Assembly: GCF_964204645.1 (NCBI RefSeq)
Contig: NC_134028.1
Coordinates: 13,443,263-13,507,262, forward strand
Direction of reading: 5' to 3'
DNA length: 64,000 nucleotides
DNA from: Tubulanus polymorphus
Taxonomy: Eukaryota; Nemertea; Palaeonemertea; Tubulaniformes; Tubulanidae
How positions within the stretch are numbered: position 1 is the stretch's first letter; each line of letters opens with the position of its first letter. Both the position numbers and the translations under genes were made by a program. This document shows positions 20,776 to 31,289 of the stretch, piece by piece. The notes below the pieces were generated by a model. That model was not told the DNA's origin. It did no database searches and was given only the letters and a program-made list of their open reading frames with translations.

Positions 20776-21664
20776 TAGAAAAAATTAAATATGAGAAAAC
20801 GTTAACAGTTGAAAAGTTAGAAAAACAATATAATGAATTAACAAGAAAAACATATTATTGTAAATATTGTAAATTGATTATTACAACAAGTAATTCAAAT
20901 CTACATAATAGAACAATAAAGCATAAAGAAAACGTAAGAAAATACCAAGAGCTTAATGAAGATCTATTACCAATAAATTATAAACGAAAATGCCCACAAT
21001 GTAATTACGCGACCTTAAGACAAGAAGGTACTGTGTTATTTTGTGTTGATTGTGGATGGCAAAGGAATTTATGGGGTGAAGAAAAAACTAGAAATTTTCT
21101 CATAGAACCAAAATTAAATTATCTAGATGAAATTTTTAAAATATTTTCTATAGAAGATCATACACCGGAATATATGCAATGGCTTGAAAAAATGAAAATA
21201 ATAGAAAATAAAAATGGTGAAATAACTAAAAAAGATATTATAAAAACAATTATTCCGTCAACATTTAACACAAAACAAAAGAAAATGTATTTATATTTAT
21301 TATTTAACGATTATTATGATAAAACCTAAATTAACAGAAGAAGATATGGAAAATATAAAAAAAAATATTCAAACAAATATTAATGTATCATTTGGAAAAT
21401 AGAATAACAGATTCAATTAATTATGAATTCTTTTTAAATAAGATTGTAAATTATTTAAACATAGATATTATAATTCCATTTGACGAATTAACAAACAAAA
21501 AGAAACAAAGAGAGCGAGATGAAATGTGGAACATGATAGAACTTTATTTAAATGAGAAAAATGAAATGGAAGAAGAACCTAAACAAATTATACAAGAACA
21601 ATTATATGAAAATGAAGAAGCCAATAGTGATTTCGAGTATGATGATATTGATTTTATGTTTTAA
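20776..21664 (+). pseudogene. VLTF3-like late transcription factor candidate, frameshifted
   Basis: An open stretch through 20874-21329 contains a finger CKYCKLI...H/KH and then a zinc ribbon, CPQCNYATLRQ followed by LFCVDCGWQ. The second piece (21383-21664) has SINYEFFLNKIVNYL and RDEMWNMIELYL. The order zinc ribbon, then a Y-x-F-x-x-K-I helix, then a D-E/x-x-W segment resembles the poxvirus late factor 3 family found in large DNA viruses and some Polinton-like viruses. The resemblance is motif-level only. The 3' end overlaps the 3' end of PolB by a few bases. Confidence 0.4.
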
Positions 21665-24600
21665 TGGCCATAAGGTAATGTTTTTATACCATCATCTAAA
21701 ATATGCCTTTTATCATCAAATGGATTCAAACTAGTTTTTTCAACTTCATTAATGTACATCTCGTGATCTTCTGATCTTAAACAATTCATTTTGTGTTTCA
21801 TTACAATTGATTTATATAAACACTTTATATAATCTTGAAATTCTATATGTTTATCAACCACATGTTTTGTTATTCCTTTTAACTTTTTAGCTTCATGATC
21901 TTTTGTTCTGTAACTATACATTTTACTTCTTATCCCAACAAATTCAATCATTTCATCACCCCCTAATTCATCTTTAAACTTACCAGGAATCTGTTTATTA
22001 TCATTGCTAAATAGTTCATGATCTTTGGGATAATTGTTAAAATCAAAATGATGTTTTGATGTTTTTAAGTCTTTTGTTATGTCATTTGTCTTGATTTTTA
22101 GTATGTAGGCGTCAGTATTTTTGGCTATTAATGGAAATCCACAGTTAAATGTACCATCTTCAGTTGATAAATCATAAACATAATCTGTTGGGTTATATAT
22201 TTCAAATAAATCTTTAACTTCATCTGTTACCTCATTTTCTACATGGCTTAAATTAAAGCAATTTGGTTTAGATTTAATCAATCCAATATTCATATCAAAA
22301 CCTAATGAATTGCATAATATATTCAATCCTGATATAGCAACTTTTCCTTTTTGAGCTAAAGATATTGTTTTGCGATTTTTGAAACTTTTAGTACCATCTG
22401 CTGCGTAGAATCCAATGAAGAACCATTTTCTTAAATTATTTTTTACATTTAATACATAATCTGGAACTATCTTTTCTTTAGTTGAAGTATTACTTTTCAC
22501 TATTGCATGAATATAGAATTCGTCATTATATTTTATAGCAAAATCTTTAGGATTATTCACATGTATTCTATAACATTGCGATGATTTCATAACATCTATG
22601 ATTTTGAATGTTTTATGTGAATAAACTTCTTCACAGAATTTCTTTATTCTTTCTAATAATTTCAAATCTTGATTGCATAAATACCAGCAATATTGAGTGC
22701 GATTAACATAATTATACAAACCTGCTGAACCATCACCCATGAAAAATCCTTTGATAAAATATTCTTTTTCTTCTAATGTTTCGGGTTCTATATTATAAAT
22801 ATTATCAATAATTTCATCAAATGACATATGATTCATTCTTTGGAAAAATCTTTTATGTAATAATTCATCTCCAATTTTTATATCAGTTGGTTTTATTTCA
22901 TCACCATTTCGTTTAATCAAACTATGATCTTCTGTAACGTCTACAAACCTTAATTTAGTTCTAACTCTATAGATTTTCTTATTTGTTTTATGCTTAATAA
23001 TATTCTTTAATTTTTTCCATCCATTTCTTGTCCAAACATCCATTAATCCATTTATTTGTATTAATTCTTTTTCACCATATGAAATATAACATTAATTTTG
23101 TTTTGGAATTATTTCTGAAATTCTTCTTATCAATATTTTATCATTACATTTTAATAATATTGGGGTGTCAGCTGTTACAGAATCAAAATATAATATTTCA
23201 ATATGATTTTCCCCAAAAAGTGGTTGTAAAACCTTAATAATTTTAATACTTCTAAAACAGTTGAACCAATGAATATAGGTTTATTAAATTTCATTGACGT
23301 TCTTTTTAATTTAACTGCTGTTAAATAATCTTCAAATCTTTTATTTCCTAAATGTCTAGGACTTGATTGTAAATGTCTTAATCGTTCAGAATTATTTACT
23401 AATTCAATATTATTTCTATTTCTAATATTTTCACATGTTTTACCATAAAAACTATTATTCATTAATTTGAAGAAATCTTTTTCAAAATCTGTTTTTGATA
23501 TTGTTCTCTGTTGAGTATTGAAATCTATATATTTTTCTAACCACTTCGATTGATTAAATTCAATATATCTATGTACTTTCTTTAATTTCATTCCTTGTTT
23601 TAGATAAAATTTTAACATTTTATAATGAACAATATAATTGTATTTATTATTTTGAGTAAGTATTAATTTTTCTGTAAAAACATGATCTTTCGGTTTTATT
23701 TTCTTCTGGTATTCACTTAAATAACTATCATCTACAGTTAAATGTTCTGGGCAATAAGGTAAGTTTCTTGTTTTAAACTTTATATTTTCAGGATATTCTA
23801 AATCAACTACAAAGAAATAACCAATTGGTGCTTCATCTTTTAAACTCGCAATTGCGCTTTCCCAATTAGTTTTATCATCATTTTCAACGTCTGTTAATAT
23901 AAAATTTTTATATGGTTGAGGTTGCATCATTGCCCAACCATATAAATTATTGGCGTCAATATATAATAATTTATATTCATCATTTGCTTTAAAATACCTA
24001 TCTCCCATAACACCACTAATTCCTCCTCTAATTGATTTTTCAAATAATAAAACCATATCTGGTTCTTTTAATAAATCTAATTCTACATTTGTATATTTTA
24101 AACCACATTGCCAGGTTAAACCAGGACTAGAGTAGCAATAACAAGGATCAACATGAAAATGATTCAAATTAACTTCTCTAAATTTTTCAAATATGTCAGC
24201 CAATATCATAACATCTGATTTTAAATACAAATCAACTAATTCACCATGATTTTTCATCTTAAAATGGTTCCAAATATTTAATGTTCTATTAAACACTTCG
24301 TCTTTCACATACTCCTCTTTCAATTGATCATAAAATGGATCTTTTAATAATTCTGTTACATTAAAATCATTGTGTGTTTTATAAAATGAATAAGGAATTG
24401 CGCCTTTATATCTCAATAATTTAAAATCTTGTTCATTTGGATAATAATATCGAGTTATAACAAAATCATTATCAACTAAACTTTTTGATAAATTATCTAA
24501 TGAACTTGCTAGAAATCTATAAGAATTTAAAAATCTAATGCAACCAAATTGAAATGAAATATAATTTTCAGATGTTTTAGCTAATAGTTTAAAATCATAT

Positions 24601-25770
24601 TTTCTTACATTTACACCATTAATAGCATTATATTCTTCTAATTCTTGATTAATTGCGCCCAATTTCTTTGATAATTGTTTTATAAATAGATGGGTATCAT
24701 AGCCTGATAAATTATGAAATAATATTGGTACGAAATTAACTTTCTTAGCTTGTAAATTACAATCTTCATGAGCAGCTCAACGATATTTTGAATTTAAATG
24801 ATCATGATCTCTAACTTTTTTATCAAATGAATAAAAACGTTTTTCACAATAACAACAATGAGTTGCATAATTAAAATCAATTTCATCTTCTTTTGTCATA
24901 ACTATTCTTTTATTTTTGTTTAATAATTTTGCAAAATCACTTTCTAATTCAATCATTTTGTTACAAAAATCATTAACTACATCTTCACCTCTAAAAGAAA
25001 TATATTGACTTTCATATAATTCAGGATAATTTGATTTTATATAAATTCCATAAGCAGCAGCTCTTTGATGAACTTTTTTAATTGTATTTATAATTGGCGG
25101 GTCTTGTGTTGTGTCTTCATTTAATTCATTTCCTTTATCCATTGATTTTAATAATTGCTTTTTGTTATATATTTCTTTTCTATCTTGATCAGTTAATTCT
25201 TTATTCAACGATTCAAAATCCCCATAAATTACAAATGGAACAATATTCTTAAATTTATTTTTAGTAAATTTCAATTTATAATCTTTTTCTGTTGGCATTA
25301 TTAATTTACAAAAATCTTTATTATCACATAATTCTTTATGTTTTAATAATGTATTCTTAGTCATAAATTTAGATAAACATTTTCTACATAGATAAATTTT
25401 ATGATGATGATCACTTTCTGTTCTAAAGAATAAATCAATTTTTTATCATCAAAATAATCTTTTCCTAAAACATTATTACTCAAATTTTGATGGTGTTTTT
25501 GTGATTCGAGATGTCTATTATAATTCCTTTTTACTATAAATTCATTACAAACTTCACATTTTATTTCATCCACATTCATATTTTCTAATCTTTCTTTTCT
25601 TTCATTGGAATTTTCTGGAGTTTCAAAATCTATTACATTTTTTATATGATTTGCAGTTTTTTCATGTCGTGTTTTATGAGATGTATTGATTTATTTTTTT
25701 TATAATATGTGCAATAATATTGATTTTTATAAACATTATTATTTTCTGGCTGGTGTTCATTCTCCCCCAT
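21661..25770 (-). pseudogene. polB: Protein-primed family B DNA polymerase with intein, broken
   Basis: The gene starts at 25770. It shows a zinc-finger head (CEVCNEFIVKRNYNRHLESQ), an endonuclease VII-like CYCEKRF...RDHDHLN segment, Exo I YGDFESL, Exo III YLKSDVMILADIF, motif A LLYIDANNLYGWAMM, motif B LMNNSFYGKTCEN and motif C split by an intein between YFD and TD. The exonuclease plus polymerase layout is that of Polinton PolB, which replicates the element. Lesions include a head frameshift near 25680, TGA near 24777, a small deletion and frameshift near 23240, and TAA inside the intein. A central N-terminal domain present in Polinton D (44345-45157) is missing. Confidence 0.85.
22117..23181 (-). 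other. Intein with LAGLIDADG homing endonuclease inside PolB motif C
   Basis: Exactly 355 codons interrupt YFD|TD of PolB. Residue 1 is Ser in SVTADTP (block A). Block B is VTEDH at residues 82-86, with Thr and His in the usual spacing. GFFMGDGS (145-152) and GFYAADGT (257-264) are the two LAGLIDADG motifs, each keeping its acidic residue. Block F is VYDLSTEDGTFNCG (335-348), and block G ends in AKN with Asn355 and extein Thr at +1. The penultimate residue is Lys rather than the usual His. One in-frame TAA (codon 30, 23092-23094) breaks it. The site equals the pol-c insertion point known from archaeal and giant-virus polymerases. Confidence 0.9.
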
Positions 25771-25774
25771 TTAT

Positions 25775-25854
25775 TGGGAAAAAAAATTACTTGTGGTGAT
25801 GAGTGGTGTTTCGCCCGCTCCCCGCTGATCTGAAAGCCCACTTTCCCAATTACT
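25775..25854. repeat. Right terminal repeat of Polinton B
   Basis: On the minus strand it begins AGTAATTGGGAAAGTGGGCT and continues through TTCAGATCAGCGGGG and ACCACTCATCACCACAAG to the polymerase start. The CTGAAAGCCCA...ATTACT end is related to the termini of Polintons A and C. Confidence 0.75.
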
Positions 25855-25904
25855 ACTAATCTATAAAATGAAACCTGATTTAACACAACTTATTTCCTGA
25901 ACAG

Positions 25905-26857
25905 TTACTGCACATAGTCATTGTAACGCGATGGTGGTCTCACCACTCTACCCGATCGAGTGGTAGTTAGTTCAGTTTGTGCATCATCCGAAGCCGTAGT
26001 CATTGACTCTGGAACTGACAAGTCATCGATGGTTGCCGGAAAGTGTTCCTCCTGTGTTCTGCTCAACTGACGCCTATTTCTGCGATAATATTGTCCTGAT
26101 TCAGCGACAACATTGTACGAACGCGGTTGTGGTGGAGAGCTAACCACGCGAGCTGGTTTCCATCGCTTATTATCACGAATTCGAACGCCAATCGTTAGAG
26201 GTTGCGCTCGCTCCACGATCGTAGTATCTCTTTTGCCGCCAGCGTTTCTCCTCTATGTTACGACGCGTTGTAGTTGGATCGCTGACTCTCGGACACAACA
26301 TGTTTTCAGTTGCAGGTATGATTGAGTTTAATCTGCGATTCATCAATACCTGACTCGGTCACGATCGATTGGAGTATTTCGGTACCCCAGAAGCGCTAGG
26401 TACGGATCGTTTCCGCTTTCCTTACACTTTGTGAGTATGGTTGAATCCCCATTCTCATGAGAATCGCTTAAACTCCTGTGAGCTGTACTGTGGACCGTTG
26501 TCACTTACAACCTCCTTAGGAATTCCATGTCTCGCGAAGAGAGATTTCATATGTGTAATCACGGTAAGCGATGTTTTATTTGACAGTTTCGCTATTTCTG
26601 GATAACGTGAGAAATAATCCACCACGCGAACGTAATCGCCACCGTCCCATTCAAACAAATCCGACGCGACCACTTCCCATGGTCTTGCCGGAACGACGTG
26701 TGACATCATCGGCTCTTTTACATTCGCGTTTTGATGTTCTAGACATATTTACTGAGACACCATATCTTTGACCTGGGCCGTCATGCCTGGCCAAAATAAC
26801 AGATCGCACGCACGCTTGATGCTCTTTTTCTACGCCAAAATGACCAACGTGTATTCG
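25905..26857 (-). pseudogene. pol: gypsy integrase, broken
   Basis: The core (26455-26709) contains VASDLFEWDGGDYVRVVDYF and SDNGPQYSSQEF with the first two catalytic Asp residues. The C-terminal part (25905-26216) is basic, with RRNRRQLSRTQEE and a final Arg/Pro-rich RPPSRYNDY tail. Intervening sequence has frame breaks. No polypurine tract or LTR was found after the stop before Polinton B begins. Confidence 0.8.
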
Positions 26858-27640
26858 CTAAAGCATTTCTTTGCGTAACGCTTTGGGAGCTAGGATTCGA
26901 TTTCCTTTCAGAATCAGTCCGTCTACTACAGTTAACTCGTTTCGCACACTGTAGTACGTGTTCAATTCCAACGGTAATTTCTCTCGCTTTGTCGCCCAAC
27001 CGGTTGCTATCTCATGTGTTAATTGACACATGGACTGGTCTCTACCCAATTCCGACTTAAGCTCCTGTAGCTTTTCATGTGACATACGTTCGTTCGCTAC
27101 GACCATGTTGACATATTCTTCGACTTCATTGTCCATGTTTCCCGATGTGTCTGGCAGTGGTGCCCGGGATAACATGTCCGCTATTAATAGTAGCTTTCCG
27201 GGTTTATATCGCACTACAAACGAGTATCGCTGAATACGTAATAACATTCTCTGTAGACGCGGGGGTGCTGCTGCTAGAGGCTGTTTTAGTATTGCCTCTA
27301 GAGGCTTATGACCCGTTTCGATGTCAACCGTTTGACCGCAAGTGTATTGGTTGAATCGTTCCAACCCAAACACGATGGCTAACAGTTCTTTCTCAATCTG
27401 CTTATAGTTCATCTCCGCTTTTGTCAACGAACAAGATGCGTATGCAACAGGACGATTTTCCTGTAGCAGAACTGAGCCCGGACGAAACTGAGAAGCATCA
27501 CCACTCACAGTGACCGGTTTCGTCACATCGAAGTACGTCAAGACTGGTCCCGGCTCACGCGTTAACACATCCTTCAGTACTTTGAATGCTTCGATCTGAG
27601 GTTTTTGCCACGCAAATTCCACATCATCGTGTAGTAACTC
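26858..27640 (-). pseudogene. pol: gypsy RNase H domain and linker to integrase
   Basis: The 254-residue frame contains VSGDASQFRPGSVL (an RNase H strand with its acidic residue), YASCSLTKAEMNYKQIEKE with the catalytic Glu, and RYKPGKLLLIADMLSRAP at the end of the domain, followed by a linker of about 110 residues up to the integrase zinc-binding part. A stop near 27640 separates it from the reverse transcriptase. Confidence 0.8.
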
Positions 27641-28310
27641 TCAAATCGGTGCTGTAATTTTCGACATATTTGGCACGAACTTAGCCAAATAGTTAACAGT
27701 GCCCAACAGACGTTGCACTCCCTGCTTATCGGTGGGTGCCGGCATCTCGCTGATTGCCGTGATTTTCGCTTGCTGCGGTCTTACACCGTTAGCGGTAAAC
27801 GTGTGACCAATGTAATCGATCTCTGGAACCGAGAACTCACACTTCGGTAGATTAAGTGTCAGTCCTATTTCTTTACGACGTTGCAATACCGCATGTAACC
27901 GCTGGTCGTGTTGCTGTTGATTTACGCCCCACACGATCATGTCGTCTATGTCCGTTTCGACACCCTCGATATCGTCGAAAAGTTTTGCTATACGCTTTTG
28001 GAACAATTCCTGCGCCGATTTGATCCCGAATGGCATGCGACGAAACGCATATCGCCCGAACGCGCAATTAAAAGTGGTTAGTAGCTGCGAACCTTCATCT
28101 AACGGTATCTGCCAGTATCCCGAGTTCGCGTCGAGTTTTGAGAATACTTTAGCTCCTGACATCCGCGATGCAATTTCCTCGACCGTGGTTAACTGGTAAT
28201 GATCCCGTTTTATTGCGTTGTTGAGGTCTCTGCTGTCTAAACATGCGTAAATCTCCCGATTTTTTAGCTACTATAACAATATTGCTCACCCAATCTGTGG
28301 GTTCCTCGAC
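27641..28310 (-). pseudogene. pol: gypsy reverse transcriptase
   Basis: The open part (27641-28162) has the palm sequence FSKLDANSGYWQIPL, the FGRYAFRRMPFG segment and the catalytic DIDDMIVWG (a variant YxDD box), then the QGVQRLLGTVNYLAKF thumb region. The first 150 bases contain a frameshift between VEEPTDWVSNIV and the LDSRDLN motif. A Mag or K02A2.6-like Ty3/gypsy lineage is likely. Reverse transcription acts on the element's own RNA in cytoplasmic particles. Confidence 0.85.
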
Positions 28311-28760
28311 TTAACGGATTACTCCGTCGCTTTCCATTTTGCCTAATGTCACTTTTAATTTATCTCGTAACGCAATCGGTTCTTTTCTGGGTGGCCTGAT
28401 CACCGGTTCGATCGACTCATCCACTGTGATCTTGTATGGCTCTTCCAAACAACCCAAGCCCGTGAATACCAACTTGTTTTCTTCAACTATGTTGTTTGTA
28501 CTAATGTTCATTACGACGTTTATCAGCTCCAAATCCCGCGACGCACAAAATTCGAGGACTGGAGTCTGATCTGTTTCTACCACATAAAACTTTAAGAACT
28601 TTCCTCCGCATCTAATCACGCACGTACCCGTTACCGGTATGTTATTGCCGCTAGTCAACTTGGTTTTTGCCGCTGTCAGTTTGGGAGCCCGTTTATTGCA
28701 CTGTAGTTGTCTAAAGTTCTTAGCTGGAAGTATGTTTACCTGAGACCCTGTGTCAATATA
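28311..28760 (-). pseudogene. pol: gypsy aspartic protease, split at the catalytic Asp-Thr-Gly
   Basis: The frame entering from 28760 begins IDTGSQVNILPAKNF, the catalytic DTG/S of a retroviral protease, and continues into a CASRDLELINVVMN flap region and the linker PPRKEPIALRDKLK before reverse transcriptase. The residues just upstream (KIRFNI) lie at 42426-42450, so Polinton C inserted immediately before the active-site Asp. A TAA follows the GVIR segment at 28311. Confidence 0.8.
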
Positions 28761-29109
28761 AGTAATAGGGGTAATGGGCTTTCAGGCCAAAGGTCGAACG
28801 GTCGAGCTCATTAAAAAACAAAACATTAAAAGTAATTTAAAACTATAATATATTTTCATAACCGTGTGTATTTCATAACCGTTGGTCGCTCCACTTCGCT
28901 GCCGCTCCGCTCCGCGACCAATTGATTTATTTGCAATACACAAATTCATATAATCAAATATATTCAAATAATAATACTTATTCTATTATTCAACTGAAAT
29001 ACACACGGTTATGAAAATATATTATAGTTTTAAATTACTTTTAATATTTGTTTTTAATGAACTCGACCATTCAACCTTTAACCTGAAAGCCCATTACCCC
29101 TATTACTCT
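28761..29109. repeat. Left terminal palindromic cassette of Polinton C (349 bp)
   Basis: Both outer (AGTAATAGGGG) and inner (CCCCTATTACT, ending 29109) termini are present, as in 3112-3515. Part of one arm beside the GC-rich hairpin has been lost, which shortens it by about 55 bases. The inner flank CTTAAAATATTCATGTAAATG matches the inverse of the flank at 3090-3111. Confidence 0.8.
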
Positions 29110-29197
29110 TAAAATATTCATGTAAATGAATAACATTTAAATTCACAGATTATTCAATATAAAAGTGTAAGCTCTTATAGAATAGATATATAGATAG

Positions 29198-29809
29198 TTA
29201 TTTTATAAATTTATATTCATATGGAAATTGTAGTCTCAGTAATAATTTTGAACCTTTATTATTCTTTAATTTATTCATATATTCATCATGTAATTCAGTT
29301 GGTATAATTTGATTTTCTTCCAATGATTGTTGCATAGATTTTTTATCTTTGTTATAAAATAAAACTAGGAATCTTATATTCTCCCTAAAGTCTTTAACAA
29401 TTGAATTATATTTTTGATTTAAAACCCATGTTGTTATCCCAAAATGTCTCCCAGAGAAAGCTTAATAACATAACTCACTTTCTCTCACTTTTGAATCATG
29501 TAAATTTGCGCAATCATCTATAATGAATAATGTATTTGATCCTTAATAAGTATCAATTGCTATTTTAATACAATTATCTAAATTTTCTTTTACTGTTTTA
29601 GGATTTAATATAATAAACTTTTTTATCTTAACTATATCTCTATTATATGTTTTATTCATTTCATAAGTAGGACAGAATAATATTATATTATCAAAATGAT
29701 TCTTATAAATAGTTTCTAACAAATCTAATATGAAATGTGTTTTACCACAATTGGTTACACCAGTAACTAACATATTATGCGGTTCGAATATGAATAAATC
29801 TTTATTCAT
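29198..29809 (-). pseudogene. Packaging-type ATPase of Polinton C, two stop codons
   Basis: The frame from 29809 has Walker A GVTNCGKT and the segment LFCPTYEMNKTYNRD. TAA replaces a Lys codon at 29540-29545, just before the GSNTLF/Walker B region, and another TAA replaces a Leu codon at about 29463 in ELCY-AFSGRH. No indels are needed to follow the gene to its end at 29198. Its ATG lies inside the last codons of the integrase gene. Confidence 0.8.
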
Positions 29810-30914
29810 TTATTCTTTTAATTTTACTAGATAAAATCCATTCATTGAATTTATCATCATATCCTTTATATTTCACCAAATAATACTTTTTTCCTTTAAG
29901 AGTTTTTGTTTTCAATACTTTTTCTATTTAATATTCTATTTCTTCTGGATTTGGCACAAGTGATAATTCTTGTTCATAGAAATAACCTAATATTTCTTCA
30001 TCTTTTAGATCTTCTAATTTATAAACAAAAGGTTTAGTTAATATTATCTTTTTAATCTTGAATATTTCTTCAGTAAAATTTGGGGTATAACCTTTATAAA
30101 ATGTTTTTCGATATTTAGATATTCTTACGTGTTGTCCTATTTTAAATTTAGGTTCTCCGAAATCATGCGTAACAAACGCACCATATAAATTATTCCAAAC
30201 TATTTCCGAATTATCTTCTTTTCTAGCTTGTATAGGTTTCATATTTATAGAACTATGTTTAGAATTATTATAACCTTTCACTAAATCATCTAATACATCG
30301 ATATATTTATATGTTTCATTAGCAGTAAAATATTTCCACATTCTAGTTTTCAATGTTTTATTAAATCTTTCTATAATAGATGCTTTTTTATCTGAGTGTG
30401 TTGAAAAATAATCTACATCGTTATCAGATAATAGTTTTTTAAAATGTTTGTTATAGAATTCCTTACCTTCATCAAATTGTATCTTATCTGGAATAGCTTC
30501 TTTAAATATATTCTTAAAAGCATTTGTTACTTCTATGCCAGTTTTATTTTTGATTGGAATTGACCATGCGTATCTACTGAATATGTCTATAACATTTAAT
30601 ATCCAGAAATATCCTTTGTTGTATTCTTCTAAGTTCTTCATGTCAATTAAATCTGCTTGCCATTGTTGATCAATATATGAAACCATAACTTTTCTTGTTA
30701 AATAAGTTTTATCCATTTTCTTGTGGATTTGATATGTTGGTTGATTTTGTAACCATGATTTTAATTCACTATATTTTATATCACCATGTGGGTGCCGTAT
30801 GGCACCATTTTCATTATCAGATTTAATTTTACCCCATAATTCTGTAACGTTAGAATATGATACTTCACTTTCTGGGTTATAATATAAATCTCTTAAATAT
30901 TGTTCTTTTTCCAT
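29802..30914 (-). pseudogene. Polinton integrase with chromodomain, one stop before the chromodomain
   Basis: The 328 codons before the stop keep the full DDE core: Asp88 in WQADLIDM, Asp148 in IQFDEGKEF and Glu182 in IERFNKTL. The YNNSKHSSINMKPI segment and an SH3-like region follow. A TAA at 29928-29930 (Lys in Polinton B) then separates a chromodomain with YYLVKYKGYDDKFNEWI. If translated, the enzyme would lack only its chromodomain. The gene ends at 29802, overlapping the ATPase start by 8 bases, and contains the 35-bp palindrome (30777-30815) near codons 34-46. Confidence 0.85.
30777..30815. repeat. Interspersed 35-bp palindrome, copy 2, inside integrase coding sequence
   Basis: The minus strand reads AATGGTGCCATACGGCACCC and encodes NGAIRHPHGDI in frame. 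Polinton B integrase has unrelated residues at this position. See also 12202-12236 and 34357-34395. Confidence 0.7.
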
Positions 30915-30920
30915 CTTATT

Positions 30921-31289
30921 CTAATCCATTAATAATAATTTAGATTTAGTTTCAATAGCTTTATGATTTGACTTATTTTCTGGTATAATAGGTTTATTAT
31001 CATTGGAATCATCTTTATCATCAGATTTGAATTTTGATTTATATATTACACCGGATAATATAATAATTGTGATTAACCCAATTGTAATATATAAGTAATT
31101 ATTTCTTCCACTATTAGAAGAATCAGATGGATTATTACTTGAATCAATATCAGATAAAGTCTGTGATTCATTTATATCAGTTGATTTCTTTTTCTTAGCT
31201 TTTTTTAACTCTGAAGATCTTTTACCTAATTCTCTTGCCCATTTAATTTGTTTTTCAGATCTAGCCTTTTTCTTAACGCTATCACTCAT
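30921..31289 (-). CDS. Small basic single-pass membrane protein, intact
   Basis: This 122-residue frame starts SVKKKARSEKQIKWARELG, has a Ser/Asp/Asn linker, a hydrophobic segment at about residues 70-87 (YLYITIGLITIIILSGVIY) and a polar Lys/Asp-rich tail. It is the complete version of the gene cut at the left window edge. It starts 8 bases inside the end of the next upstream gene. Confidence 0.65.
   Translation of the reverse strand: MSDSVKKKARSEKQIKWARELGKRSSELKKAKKKKSTDINESQTLSDIDSSNNPSDSSNSGRNNYLYITIGLITIIILSGVIYKSKFKSDDKDDSNDNKPIIPENKSNHKAIETKSKLLLMD

Larger units (their letters stand above)
11442..25854. mobile_element. Polinton/Maverick B, both ends present, intein-bearing
   Basis: Left terminus AGTAATTAGAAGATGG and right terminus (minus strand) AGTAATTGGGAAAGTGG share a TTCAGATCAG segment and an inner ACCACTCATCAC block. 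The 14.4-kb element encodes an ATPase, chromodomain integrase, capsid candidates, PolB and several small proteins, nearly all on the minus strand. A zinc-finger/VLTF3-like locus and the small conserved protein are on the plus strand. Most large genes are broken. The flanks differ (1-kb repeat on the left, gypsy on the right) and the bordering 6-mers do not match, so the copy may be a recombinant. Confidence 0.85.
25855..28760 (-). mobile_element. pol: Ty3/gypsy retrotransposon, 3' part (pol), interrupted
   Basis: Protease, reverse transcriptase, RNase H and integrase pieces follow in the standard Ty3/gypsy order on the minus strand. The 5' part (LTR, gag) is at 42426-43866, beyond Polinton C. 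The 3' LTR is missing: the sequence runs straight into the right terminus of Polinton B about 50 bases after the integrase stop. GC content is clearly higher than in the Polintons. Confidence 0.85.

Noticed and set aside
23092-23094. The TAA in the intein as a deliberate split-intein boundary
   Set aside because: It falls early, at codon 30, between blocks A and B, and the next open frame has no separate promoter or recognisable start context. Other lesions in the same gene point to simple decay.
27873-28199. Additional frames antisense to or overlapping the gypsy reverse transcriptase
   Set aside because: Frame shadows of GC-balanced coding DNA; the reverse transcriptase motifs are on the minus strand in one frame only.
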